Shown here: positions 12,020 to 23,235 of the stretch, in pieces | Numbering within the stretch: the stretch's first letter is position 1 | Layout of the letters: every line of letters starts with the position of its first letter | Assembly (NCBI RefSeq): GCF_016545825.1 | Contig: NC_052613.1 | Coordinates: 38,513,790 to 38,577,789, forward strand | Length of the DNA: 64,000 bases | Direction of reading: 5' to 3' | DNA from: Eucalyptus grandis | Lineage: Eukaryota > Streptophyta > Magnoliopsida > Myrtales > Myrtaceae | Position numbers and translations under genes: made by a program | The notes under the pieces: model-generated | Told to the model about the DNA's origin: nothing | The model's database searches: none | Seen by the model: the letters and a program-made list of their open reading frames with translations, nothing else

Positions 12020-12866
12020 TGTTAGAAGATGCCCTAAAGCTGCTAAGGATTATGTTATTTTAATTAATAATTTATCCATTTAATTAATTAATTAAAGCTT
12101 CATGCATGTGCACGAATTCGTGCACATGCACGAAACGTAATGGCCGATTTGCTGACCATTATGCACGACATGGATGGTCAGGCAACCGCCGACCATCATG
12201 CCAAGATCGTGCATGAGCGGTTGCTCATGCACGATGGTCGTGCATGAGCAACCGCTCATGCACGATCGTATAATATGGATGATCAGCAACGGTTGCTGAT
12301 CGTCCATCGATTAGCAACCGTTGCTGGTCATTTTAATATAAAAAGGCAATTGAGGATGAGAGAAAGAGGTGCTGTTGAAAAACAAAGAAAAGTTAGTGTG
12401 GTTTTGGTTTTGTTCGAGAGAAACACAAGCGAGATATCAATGATGCTTTGCTGAAAATAGAAAGCAAATAGTGTGCGTGTTCTTGTGTCTTTGAGACACA
12501 AGAAAGAAGATCATTATCTCGTTCGGGCCGTGGCTATAATACATTGAGGATACGTTGGATCATTTCCACGTGATTGCTAGCACAATCGAAGTGGAGAATA
12601 TCCGGGTTCTCTCTTCCGTTCGACGTTCGTTGTTGGTGTGTCTAAACTAGAGGTCCGACGCTTGTGGGACTCGAATTGTAGAACAACTTAACCGACTCGT
12701 TTCAAAGCGCGCTTCGAGAGGTATTTCGTTTAACTCCCTTTTATGTTTAGATTTTGATTAAAACGCACGAACAACGCCTAAGGAAAATCATGTGTAATAT
12801 TTATCTTTGTTTCCGCTGCGTTTATTTTGTTGATTTTTCTTATACATGATTCATGAATCCCCAACA
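12020..12866 (+). repeat. 5' LTR of the copia element
   Basis: 847 bp. A TATA-like AATATAAAAAGG sits at about 12333-12344. The segment 12105-12310 is packed with inverted repeats of GCATGAGCGGTTGCTCATGC and GCAACGGTTGC type, and is 45 bp longer than in the other LTR. The rest is almost identical to the 3' LTR. Confidence 0.95.
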
Positions 12867-12868
12867 AG

Positions 12869-12880
12869 TGGTATCGAGCC
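12869..12880 (+). other. Primer binding site of the copia element
   Basis: TGGTATCGAGCC, two bases after the 5' LTR, close to the TGGTATCAGAGC complement of the initiator tRNA-Met 3' end used by most plant copia elements. Confidence 0.8.
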
Positions 12881-13819
12881 AACCTTAGGCGTTTTCGTGC
12901 GTTTAATTGATTTATAGTTCAAATATATTTTTGCATTCTAATGGCCAATTTACTTTTGTTAAGAGAATTGGTTCTCTTGCTCTTATGTGGCCTATAGAAG
13001 TTGATTGATTTATGTGATAAATTTAATCAACAAAGCAAAAATTAGAACTAAATCAATTTTGAATCAAAAATCCGTAACTTGTTATACTTGATGTTTATAT
13101 TTTGCAAATGATATGCAGAATTTTATGCATGCCTTCCAGAGCTTTAAATTTTGAATTTATGGCTCGTAAGGAAGGGTGGTGATCATGGAAAAATCCCTAA
13201 TTGTTGTGATTGTTGTATGGATGAATGTATGATGATTACAGGTATTCTTTTTGGGGATGAAATTATTAAATGGAGGCTGCGTCCTTCCTTTTATTTTACT
13301 TTAATTTTTCTTGATATGTAATTTTAGTATAGTTTAGTATTTCAATTGTTGATGTAAATACTACAAGAGAGGAGGAGCCATTGGAGGAGCCATTAAACCG
13401 GTGAGCTCTTTGGGCCCGGTCTTTGAAGAGTTCAAAGATTGAAGAAAAAGTGAAGAGCAGGTCCATATTATTAAAACATTAAAATGGCTAAATGGGTCTC
13501 TTTGGCTCGAGACCCATTGAACCATAATTCCATGATCACCACATAAGATAGATATTATGTGATATCTATTTATTTATTGTGTTTATGGTATCGTGCATGT
13601 TAAACCGGTTAATGTGCAAAGTGAGACCGTTAATAACGACCCAAATCTCCTTACAAAGAATATTAAGTCGAAACGGGTTTCGGACTCGTGGCCTTCCATC
13701 GTCGTGGTTTGATCCAATATTATAGTGGTTAATTAACCGGTTATGGATACATAGGGGTTAATTACCATTTATAATATTGGACCACTCCATTATGCATATG
13801 ATGCTGTGGGGTTGGAGCC

Positions 13820-14041
13820 AAATGATTTCCAATAACTGTTAGGTGAGGGAATTATTTGTGTTTTCAATACTTGCATGAAACGATGGGCTAGACTTAACTA
13901 TGGTCATGATGCCAATAACTGTTAGGTGAGGCTTTCATGGTCTAGAGGCCGAAGTTATGATTGGGACTCGCATATGATGCGTTGAACAAGCTGGTTCACT
14001 CACTAAGTTCATAGGACACCAATAACTGTTAGGTGAGGTGG
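13820..14041 (+). repeat. Thrice-repeated 20-bp motif in the copia leader
   Basis: CCAATAACTGTTAGGTGAGG occurs three times, at about 13829, 13911 and 14019, spaced 80-110 bp apart in the untranslated leader between primer site and gag. No coding capacity is seen in 12881-14243. The motif could be a structural or packaging signal; that is only a guess. Confidence 0.85.
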
Positions 14042-14243
14042 ACTTTGGGCTAGTGGGACTCCAATCCCCACTAGTAATCTTTACCCAACAAAGATTATCG
14101 CTTCCCATCTTAAGGAGTATGGGATTCGAATATAAATTTAGTGGGAGGATCTATTTCATTTAAAGGCCAAAATGAAATAGTTACTTTGAAAGATACAACG
14201 GCTAACAATTTATTTTCTGCAACAGATATATTATTACTCGAAA

Positions 14244-15208
14244 ATGGTGACCACAAACCCACTTGCTTCTATACTTGACAAGAATTGTTTGACTGGACCC
14301 AATTTCACTGACAAGAGGAATTTGAGAATTGTTCTCAATTCAGAAAAAATTGGGTATGTGCTTGATGAAAAGATGCCAACCTCCTTTCCCGAGGGTGGGA
14401 CCCAAGAGGAGCGTGTCACTTATGATAAGTGGCGTGATGATGACTTAAAAGTTAGGTCATATATGCTTGCTTCTATGAATAATGAATTACAAAAGAAGTA
14501 TGAATCTATGGAAGATGCTTTGGGTCGATCATTTTGCACTTAAAGGAATACTTTGATGAGAATGGTCGAACTTCTAGATATGAGATATCTAAGGCATTGT
14601 ACCGTATGAGGATGGCTGAAGGATCATCTCGTTAATGATCATGCTTTGAAAATGATCTGGCACATTGAAGAATTGGCTAGGCTGAATCTTGTTATGGACA
14701 ATGAGTTAGCTGTGGATTTGATCCTCCAATCTTTACCCGATTCCTTCTCTCGGTTTTGTCCAAAACTTCCACATGCATAAGATGGAGAAAACTCTTGCCG
14801 AGTTACATAGCATGTTGGTAGTTTATGAGAAGGAAATGCATAACACGAGGCCAAATGTAGTGGCTATGGCTAAAGCTTCTTCTTCAAAGGGTAAGACCGT
14901 TTTAAAGAAGAATAAATGGAAGAGGCCTCGCCAAACCCGTTGTGCAACCAAAACCCATGATTGATAAAGGGAAATGTCATTACCGTGGTGTCAAAGGGCA
15001 CCGGAGGAGGAACCGCAAGAGGTACCTCGCGAGCTTGAAGGTCAAGCCCAAGAACCGACCTTATGAAGGTATGGTGTCTATGCTTATTGAAACCAATCTT
15101 ATGGTTAGTGCTGAATCCAGCTCATGGGTTCTAGATTCTCGCTGCAACTTCACATATTTGTATGTCTTTGCAGAATCTGGAAATAAGCAGGATGCTAAGG
15201 CAAAATGA
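14244..15208 (+). pseudogene. Copia gag, broken
   Basis: Encodes the capsid/nucleocapsid region. The N-terminal frame starts MVTTNPLASILDKNCLTGPN and shows the gag pattern GPNFTDKRNLRIVLNSEKIGY, then KWRDDDLKVRSYMLASM. It shifts frame near 14540, 14640 and 14775. A degenerate zinc knuckle appears at about 14965 (CHYRGVKGH), where the expected later cysteine and histidine are not all kept. The frame runs into the protease region. Confidence 0.85.
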
Positions 15209-18142
15209 GATTGTCCTGACGTTTGCCAATGGAGCAAGAGTTGCTGCATTAGCTATAGGGACTTTTCGTTTATGTTTGCCTTTTGGACATGTATTGGTTT
15301 TAAAGAACTGTTTGCATTATAAGAATGTTTGTTAGGAACATCATCTCTCGTACCTCGTTTGGGTAAAGAGAATTATGAATTTTCTTTTGCTGATGATGTA
15401 TGTTCTATTTATCATAATAGAATATGTGTTGGTTCTAGCTTATTAACCAACAATCTTTATACCATTACAATGTCCGGTAATGCGATTACCAATGCCAATA
15501 AGCAAAATAGAATTGATATAAATGCCATAACTAATAAACACCCTAGAGACGGTCCAAATAAAAAGTATGTTTGGCATCTCCGATTAGGTCATATTGGAGA
15601 AGACAAATTAACAAGTTGAGTAATGATGGATACATTGATCCTTTAAATTTTGAGTCATACTCGACTTGTGAGGCATGTCTTCTAGGAAAATGACCAAAGC
15701 GCCTTTTGTGGGACAAAGTGCGCGAGCCGACATATTAGAATTAATACATACAAATGTATGTGGACCAATTAATGAAACTGCTAGAGGTGGTTATAATTAC
15801 TTCATTACCTTCACCGATGATCGATCACGGTATGGTTATTTATACCTCATGAAGTATAAATCTGAATCCTTTGAAAAGTTCAAGGAATTCAAGGCTGAAG
15901 TTGAGAAACAAACGGAAAATGTATTAAGGCTCTTCGATCGATCGAGGAGGTGAATACCTTAGTACCGAATTCCTAGACTATCTTAAAGAGAATGGCATTT
16001 TATCACAATGGACACCTCCTGGAACTCCAGAACATAATGGTGTATCTGAACGGAGAAATCGTACTTTATTAGATATGGTACGATCTATGATGAGTTACAC
16101 CGATTTGCCAATATCCCTTTGGGGATATACCCTTGAGACAGCTGTATATATACTGAATAGAGTGCCGTCCAAATCTGTTCCAACTACGCCCTATGAGATA
16201 TTGCATAGTAGGAAACCCAGTCTTAATCATATTAAGATTTGGGGTTGTCCAAATTTTCGTGAAAAAGCTAAAAATGGAAAAATTGGAGGCAAGATCTCGA
16301 ACAAGGTCGCTTCATTGGATATCCAAAGGAAACTCTTGGATATTATTTCTATTTTCATTCAAACCAAAGAATTTTGGTATGCAAGCACGCTTCTTTTTTG
16401 GAGAATCAGCTTCATCCAAGAAAGTGGTGTCAAGGCGGAAAATAGTCTTATAAGAATAAAATAATGAAGTGCCAAACAACCGAGTTCAGATACCAATCTC
16501 TGATTCAATGGGAGCTTCCGATACACAACCTCTTAGGAGAAGTGCGAGAACGTCTCGCCCACCTGCTCGTTATAGACACTCGGTTGATCATATTGAACCA
16601 TTATTCATTGTGAATGATAGTGATCAACCCGGTGATCCTAAAACCTATGAGGAGGCGATGTTGGACATCGATTATGGTAAATGGCTAGAGGCCATGAAAT
16701 CCGAAATGGATTCAATGTATTCCAATGAGGTTTGGACCTTGACTAACCCGCTTTGATGGTATTGTACCAATTGGCTGTAAATGGATCTTCAAGAGGAAGA
16801 TGAATGTTGAAGGTCAAATTGGAATTTACAAAGCACGGCTGGTGGCGAAAGGATATCGTCAAAAGAAGGAATTGATTATGACGAAACTTTCTCACCAGTG
16901 GCCATGCTAAAATCCATTCGGATTATGTTGGCTATAGCTGCACACCTTGATTATGAGATATTCCGGATGGATGTCAAAACGGCTTTTCTAAATGGTTTTC
17001 TCGATGAGGACATCTATATGGAACAGCCACGTGGTTTTGAATCCAATAGTGAAAAACAGAAGGTGTGTAAGCTTAAGAGATCCATTTATGGACTCAAACA
17101 AGCCTCAGTTGGAACATTCGTTTTGATGAGGTAGTCAAATCGTTTGGCTTCATCAAAAATCCGGATGAACCTTGTGTATATAAGAAGATCGGAGTGCAAT
17201 TGCATTTCTGGTTTTGTATGTCGATGATATACTTTTGATTAGAAATGATGTACCAATGATATCATCGATAAAACTATTCTTGTCACAGAAATTCTCCATG
17301 AAAGATTTAGGAGAGGCAACCTACATTTTAGGTATCAAGATCTATAGAGATAGATCAAGACAATTGATTGGCCTCTCACAATCTACGTACATAGACAAAG
17401 TGTTAACACGGTTTAACATGCAATGTTCCAAGAGAGGATTATTGCCTTTTAGGCAAGGGATCCGTCTTTCTAAGGAGATGTGTCCCAACACTCCCGAAGA
17501 AAGAGAGCGGATGGCAAAGATACCATATGCATCCGCTATTGGAAGCATAATGTATGCTATGCTATGTACTAGACCCGATATTGCGCATGCTGTAAGTATT
17601 ACCAGCGGATATCACCGATCCAGAGAAGAGCACTGGATAGCAATCGATAATATTCTTAAGTACTTGCGAAGGACTAAAGATTTATTCTTGATATATGGAG
17701 AAGGAGAATTTAAAGTTGTAGCTTATATTGATTCCGATTTTCAATCGGATCCTAATGATTATAAGTCTACATCTCGGGTTTGTCTTTACATTCAATGGTG
17801 GTGCAGTTAGTTGGAAAAGTTCCAAACAAAGCATAACTGCCGATTCCACCACTCGAGACAGTATGTAGCAGCTTCAAGCAGCAAAGGAAGCCGCTGGATG
17901 AAGAAGTTTATTTCGAACTTGGAGTCGTTCCTTCAATTGAGCAACCGATCACATTGTTTTGTGACAACAATGGGGCGATAGCTCAAGCTAAGGAACCAAG
18001 GTCTCACCAAGTCCAAGCATATTGAGAGACGCTTCCATCTCATCGAGAAATTGTTGGGAGAGGTGATATCGCCTTGCAGAAAATTGCCTCGGCAGAAAAC
18101 GTGGCATCCCTTCACTAAGGCCTTACCTCAATCTTCTTTTTG
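15100..18142 (+). pseudogene. Copia pol: protease, integrase, RT, RNase H, broken
   Basis: Order of domains: protease (SSWVLDSR, where the usual D-S/T-G third residue is Arg, codon 15140-15142); pre-integrase (WHLRLGHIGEDKL, 15572); zinc Cys pair TCEAC (15662); integrase core, whose first catalytic Asp is Asn (IHTNVCGP, codon 15753-15755), with GTPEHNGVSERRN at 16021; RT with KARLVAKGY (16830), RMDVKTAFLNGF (16964) and the active-site YVDD (17217); RNase H with ADSTT, CDNNGAIA and the ending DPFTKAL-like PFTKALPQSSF (about 18110). At least eight frame changes or stops separate these. Domain identity is certain; the element must have moved in trans, or the sequence has errors. Confidence 0.9.
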
Positions 18143-19468
18143 AAAGACATATTGACAAAATGGGTTTGAGGTACCGCAAGTTGGCTTTAGTGCAAGTGAG
18201 AAATTGTTAGATGTATACCCTAAAGTTGCTATGTAATAGTTACATATTAGGGATTTCAGTTGTACTTTCATTATTATTATTTAATTAATGGCAATGACGT
18301 ATTCATTCATTTGTCCAATTATTTTATATTGATGAATGATTCCATAAGATCAGTTGCAACTAGACCTATTCTTGAGACGTCAAGAATATATGTGACGGGT
18401 TCATAGTTAGACTGAATCTTTAAATTGTTCCCGGTCGATGGATTATTAAGTGGATATTAATAATCCCGTGGAGACCGGTGTGTTCTTAACTTCGCCATTA
18501 AGTATTGGATACTTAAGGGAATGATGAGTCACATGTCATTGGGTATTATGATGCCTGAGTTAGAACACAGGTGTTTGTATTAGACAAATTCACTGAACGT
18601 GACGCATATGGAACGATTAGCAACATGGAAGCTTTTAGCGTGGTCAATGTCTAATTGTTCATGCTTTGGTCTTGTGTAAATAATCCTTAGACCTGAGGCA
18701 CAATGTTAACTTGTGTATCGAACAACTATGGTTCACGGGTGCATATAATGCCGGGTCGTCGATCCGTCTTTATACTTGATGGTCATAGTTTGTTCATATA
18801 CGAAGTTACACGTGTGCACAATATGGAATCTGTCTCCTTGTTATATGCAAGGTATGATAATGATGTCCTATGCGATCTAATTGTGACACTGCATTGAAAT
18901 CCTCGGCCGGGGTTGTAACCGAGAATAAATTGTTTATGTCTCGAATAAAATGCATGTCAATTAGATTTGTGCATATGATCGAATTAATGATTTGACAAAT
19001 ATTCCATGGTCTTTGTTTGATCGGGACATAGTAAGACAGAGGGATTGAATTACACTATAGCCAAAGCTGACAGGTTCATTATGTCTTAAAGCATTCACAC
19101 TATCTGGGTAGCCATGACATATTGCTAGATGTCAATCGTGGCTTGTAGGACCTAAAAGATTAATCGGGACAATTAATTCTTTTGGAAGTACTAATGTGTT
19201 AGTACAAGTCTTACTACCAACTTAGTGATGAACCTAGGGATGTCACACACCATAAACAACTAGGATGACGTGGAACAAGAGAGAAATATTATTGCAAATG
19301 TGTTTGCAATTACTGCAATCGAATTGAGTCGATTTGAAATTAAATTAAATTAGATTTAATTTAATTTGTATTATAGTCACGAGCCTACTTGCATATGATG
19401 CACACGCATGCCCAAAGTGGATATATGTTAACATACCAAACAAGTTAGCTTTAGTGCAAGTGGGAGAT
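18143..19468 (+). other. Long untranslated 3' region of the copia element
   Basis: No open frame beyond 65 codons. At 18190-18205 it contains 'TAGTGCAAGTGAGAAAT' directly followed by TGTTAGATGTATACCCTAAAG. This is a near copy of the true polypurine/3' LTR junction at 19448-19490 ('TAGTGCAAGTGGGAGAT' plus TGTTAGAAGATGCCCTAAAG). So the region looks like a second, diverged LTR start embedded inside the element. Confidence 0.7.
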
Positions 19469-20270
19469 TGTTAGAAGATGCCCTAAAGCTGCTAAGGATT
19501 ATGTTATTTTAATTAATAATTTATCCATTTAATTAATTAATTAAAGCTTCATGCACATGCACGAAGCGTAATGGTCAGCGGTTGCTGACCATTATGCACG
19601 GCATGGATGGTCGCAACCGCTGACCATCATGCCAAGATCGTGCATGAGCGGTTGCTCATGCACGATCGTATAATATGGATGATCAGCAACGGTTGCTGAT
19701 CGTCCATCGATTAGCAACCGTTGCTGGTCATTTTAATATAAAAAGGCAATTGAGGATGAGAGAAAGAGGTGCTGTTGAAAAACAAAGAAAAAGTTAGTGT
19801 GGTTTTGGTTTTGTTCGAGAGAAACACAAGCGAGATATCAATGATGCTTTGCTGAAAATAGAAAGCAAATAGTGTGCGTGTTCTTGTGTCTTTGAGACAC
19901 AAGAAAGAAGATCATTATCTCGTTCGGGCCGTGGCTATAATACATTGAGGATACGTTGGATCATTTCCACGTGATTGCTAGCACAATCGAAGTGGAGAAT
20001 ATCCGAAGGTTCTCTCTTCCGTTCGACGTTCGTTGTTGGTGTGTCTAAACTAGAGGTCCGACGCTTGTGGGACTCGAATTGTAGAACAACTTAACCGACT
20101 CGTTTCAAAGCGCGCTTCGAGAGGTATTTCGTTTAACTCCCTTTTATGTTTAGATTTTTGATTAAAACGCACGAACAACGCCTAAGGAAAATCATGTGTA
20201 ATATTTATCTTTGTTTCCGCTGCGTTTATTTTGTTGATTTTTCTTATACATGATTCATGAATCCCCAACA
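19469..20270 (+). repeat. 3' LTR of the copia element
   Basis: 802 bp, ends CCAACA, followed at once by target copy GTGGA. Compared with the 5' LTR, the differences outside the palindromic segment are small indels (an extra A in an A-run near 19791, GAAGG for GGG near 20004, an extra T in a T-run near 20158). Confidence 0.95.
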
Positions 20271-20564
20271 GTGGAGACATCATTGTCACCGGTGACGATG
20301 ATGGGGACTCGGGGGTTCTCCTTGCTGTACATACCGGGGAGCTGGACGATGTTCATGAGAATATCGTTCGCCCTCTTGTTGGTCACGGTGTATTGAGTAA
20401 TCCCACTGAGCCTACCGGCACCGGCATCGACATCGTAGATGAAGAGGCAGCACATCTTGCCCTTCTTGATGATATTAGCCGCCTCGCAATACCTTTGCCT
20501 GATCAATTTTGTGGGCTCACCGGTGTTTCCACTTTCCAGTTCTCCGGCGCGTATCATAATGGGC
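20271..20564 (-). pseudogene. Rubisco activase pseudogene, exon 5 (5' half)
   Basis: On the minus strand: [50 protein letters not shown], then [20 protein letters not shown], all activase AAA+ core. The Walker B motif FINDLDAG has become FIYDVDAG. About nine residues (the NIADNPTNV region) are missing. Acceptor ATATCAG at 20565-20571. The exon is cut at 20270 by the retrotransposon. Confidence 0.9.
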
Positions 20565-20680
20565 CTGATATTGCACAATCAAGCAATTAGTTGATAAAAG
20601 CAGAAGCACGAGTTCTCTTTATAGGTTAGCTTGCCCTTTTAATCCTTCCAAAACGTCTCATAAGTTCTTGAAGGACTCAC

Positions 20681-20766
20681 TTGATTCCCATCTTGGCAAA
20701 GACAAGTTCACACTGGAAAAATTTGCCCTGACCTTTGCCTCCCCAGATACCCAAAATCAAAGGAAC
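20681..20766 (-). pseudogene. Rubisco activase pseudogene, exon 4
   Basis: Minus-strand exon with the Walker A region [16 protein letters not shown] (Ser replaced by Phe after GK) and FAKMGI, bounded by an acceptor TTTCAG and a donor GTGAGT. Same length (86 bp) as exon 4 of the gene at 39232-39317. Confidence 0.9.
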
Positions 20767-20855
20767 CTGAAACGGAATGACAATGACCCAGATTGAACAT
20801 CGAAAAGCAAATTACTCCTCGTCGTCATCAGAATTAAGGAACTTCGGCTACTAAC

Positions 20856-20961
20856 CCTGATGTTAGGCACGGCCATGAAGTTTTTGGTGATGTGAAGTAC
20901 AAGCTTGTCCATGAAAGCAGGAGCGATGTAGAAACCATGCATGCTGTTGTCCAAGTTGCAT
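20856..20961 (-). pseudogene. Rubisco activase pseudogene, exon 3
   Basis: Minus strand: [19 protein letters not shown] and LVLHITKNFMAVPNIR, 106 bp as in exon 3 of the intact copy. Splice sites TTTCAG and GTTAGTAG are kept. Confidence 0.9.
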
Positions 20962-21068
20962 CTGAAACCCAAGACGAATTTGCAGCATGAGCACAAGTCA
21001 CGCGGATCATCTCGTAATAGGAAACAGCGAGCACTTGTCTCGGACTGTAAACATGTTTTTACACTTAC

Positions 21069-21169
21069 CCGTCCTCGTCGGTCCGCTTCTCCTCATTAAT
21101 TTCAGTGACAGCCTTTGAACTTCCGGATGAAACCTTTTGGTGGGTGAAATAGGAGTTTGGACTGTTCGC
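21069..21169 (-). pseudogene. Rubisco activase pseudogene, exon 2 remnant
   Basis: Minus strand: VSSGSSKAVTEINEEKRTDE, matching [20 protein letters not shown] of the intact gene, then straight into a GTAAGTG donor. The following third of the exon ([11 protein letters not shown] to ISAGLRQ in the other copy) is deleted. Upstream (to about 21400) aligns only with intron-1-like DNA; exon 1 is not seen. Confidence 0.8.
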
Positions 21170-21469
21170 CTGCATGGGTGACGAGCAGAGGTTAAACACA
21201 ACTTTCAGTTCAGTCTTCCGAAATCTAAAAAACCCAAAAGGCGAAATCACGAGCATGGTCCAGTGAAGAACAATGCATGAGAAAAAAAATGTGAACTTCA
21301 AAACAAATGTATGTTCGACAGCATATAATCTCTTTCTTACTGACAGCCACTTGCTTCCAGAATTGTGACAACATTGCAATGAGGGAGGGAAGCATTTTTT
21401 ATGAGACAAAAAGAAAAAGTTTAGAGTAAAATTTATATTGGACCAAAAGTTAAGGGTTTTTTATGATTA

Positions 21470-21494
21470 AAATATATATATATATATATATATG
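21470..21494. repeat. (AT)n microsatellite
   Basis: About eleven AT units between the activase pseudogene remnant and the RS-rich exon. Nothing else is seen in 21410-21990. Confidence 0.9.
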
Positions 21495-21996
21495 GTATAA
21501 TTTGGACGACTAGAGTTCTTTTGAACTTGTGGCTTTGTGTTCAATGCCCTACCCTCCAATAAGGAATGAGCCTGCCATTTTTCTTATAAAATGTCCTGAG
21601 ATTTTCATGGCCTCTTCTGATGAATGTCAATGTGAGACCATAGGCAAATTGTAATGAGTGAAAACACTATTCATCCACTAGATACTGGGCTCTCTGAACT
21701 ACCTGACTAACGTGTTGTGTGCTCTTTAGGGCTTTTCTTTTGTTTCAACGTCCACGAGGGCGCCTGAGTAAGTGAAAATGGTGAAGACGACAGGCTAATT
21801 TTGCATATGACATCAACTTGCTAGAACCCAATAACGATCTCTAGTTTTTCCTTCAATTTCGAGGCAAAAGATAATCTAAAGAGCTTCGAGGGGAGGAAAA
21901 CAAAGATCATGAGATTGCATTCAAATCATGCACATAATGGATAATTATAGGCTAAAAACTTCGAAATGACAGAAGTGCCCGGCAGTTGTAATATAC

Positions 21997-22272
21997 CTTG
22001 AGCATTGAGTTGCCGCGAGATCCCAGCGGAGAATGGGATTTAGATGGTGATCTCCAAGATCTAGGTGGTGATCCCGGAGATACCGACCGAAATCTCTCCA
22101 ATCCTGGAGACCAAGATTCTTCGCGACTTGGACTTGGAGATATGCTACTGCGAATTTTAGAAGCGTCTATAGGTCTCGGCGATCTACCCTGCCGTGAGGG
22201 CATCCGCTCGCCACTGTGTTCACGAGAGGGCTTCCTCCCGCGACGGTGCGTCTTCCTCTCGAGACTGTGCAT
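21997..22272 (-). CDS. RS-rich exon, partial, family not identified
   Basis: Minus-strand open frame rich in Arg, Ser and Pro (e.g. SRQGRSPRPIDASKIRSS, SPSPSREESWSPGLERF, SPPRSWRSPSKSHSPLG). It ends at a good donor AAG|GTATATT (21996). The composition is that of the RS tail of splicing factors such as SRRM1 or SR45. No partner exon is recognised nearby, so it may be a captured or orphan exon. It lies 20 kb upstream of, and on the same strand as, the PWI gene, but cannot be that gene's own tail in this order. Confidence 0.4.
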
Positions 22273-22299
22273 GAGAGTTCATCGTGTCATATAAGTAAA

Positions 22300-23060
22300 G
22301 TCTACTCTAGAGGATGAAAATCTGAGCTGATGAGCATAATGAAAAGAACCCGCTCAGTGTTTATAGGCGAGTTGGATCTTTGACTGTTGATAAGCATTCC
22401 ACGTTTTCAAAGCACGCCGCATTGGACTAATCAGCCTTGTTTCACGCATTTCTTCCTTTCACATGGGGCAGACCTACCGGTAATCTAGAACATTAAGGAG
22501 AAGGGACAAGTTCATTAGCAGATCAAACATTAAAAAGGACTATAATTATTTAGTCATATCTGTTTGACCGGCATGCGGGCGTAGGATCTCATATAAATTA
22601 TTTATCATGTCCGGAATTTATTCTTCTATACATTAGTTACTTCATTATATAAACATTCAGATTCATCGTTTGAGATTCTCCAGACATTTAATCATGTTAA
22701 TGACTACATTTTCAAGTAACCATTTGCTTGATTGGATTTATCGACATAAAAGTTTTTATATAATATACAACTAGAATTTGGAAACTATTAAAGATCAAAA
22801 AAGGGGAAATACGACGTAAATAGTCGCCTTCCAAGTAATAGCATTAATGATAAAGGGTTGGATGAGATACGCGAGTTTTTCCATTATCATTTGTATTCTT
22901 TTGTTCTATTTAATAATATTTTAAATTGTCATCGATAATTAATTTGATTTAATGACAATTATATTATGTTGCACGTTAGGTAAGTATGAAACTCATTATT
23001 TGTAAATTGCCTTTATGAAAAGGGTTTGAAATTTGTAACAAACCGGTAGACAACGTTATT
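22300..23060. other. AT-rich intergenic DNA
   Basis: No open frame, RNA gene or clear element seen. Short A/T runs only. Confidence 0.5.
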
Positions 23061-23097
23061 GGTTTGGTTTGGTTTGGTTTGGTTTGGTTTGGTTTGT
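23058..23097 (+). repeat. (GGTTT)n microsatellite
   Basis: About seven uninterrupted copies of TTGGT/GGTTT. The unit is not the plant telomere repeat (TTTAGGG). Confidence 0.9.
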
Positions 23098-23164
23098 TGT
23101 AGTTTAGGTTGACAATTTTTCAAATTGAACCAAACTGACCATTCCTACATCTTTCTATTAAATA

Positions 23165-23235
23165 CTCCCTCTCATGTACCACGGCTGAATTTCATTTCTT
23201 AATTGCTACATGCGGTTTCCTACTATGAGAGGGAG
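23165..23235. mobile_element. Very short Stowaway-like MITE
   Basis: A 15-bp perfect inverted repeat, AATACTCCCTCTCAT at 23161 and ATGAGAGGGAGTATT at 23225. This gives TA-flanked CTCCCTC...GAGGGAG ends, as in Tc1/mariner-derived Stowaway MITEs. Only about 71 bp, with no coding capacity. Confidence 0.65.

Larger units (their letters stand above)
12020..20270 (+). mobile_element. Ty1/copia LTR retrotransposon, complete but defective
   Basis: 8,251 bp inserted in exon 5 of the activase pseudogene, with a perfect 5-bp target duplication GTGGA (12015-12019 and 20271-20275). LTRs are 12020-12866 and 19469-20270, both TGTTAG...CCAACA. A primer site follows the 5' LTR, and a purine-rich GTGGGAG tract precedes the 3' LTR. 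Gag-pol domain order (gag, protease, integrase, RT, RNase H) is that of copia. The reading frame is broken many times, so it cannot make its own proteins as written. Confidence 0.95.

Noticed and set aside
13829..14038. Possible CRISPR-like array (three equal repeats with spacers)
   Set aside because: Plant nuclear context, spacers of 62-90 bp inside a copia leader, no cas genes.
23058..23097. Possible telomere-like array
   Set aside because: The unit is GGTTT, not TTTAGGG, and is a short microsatellite.
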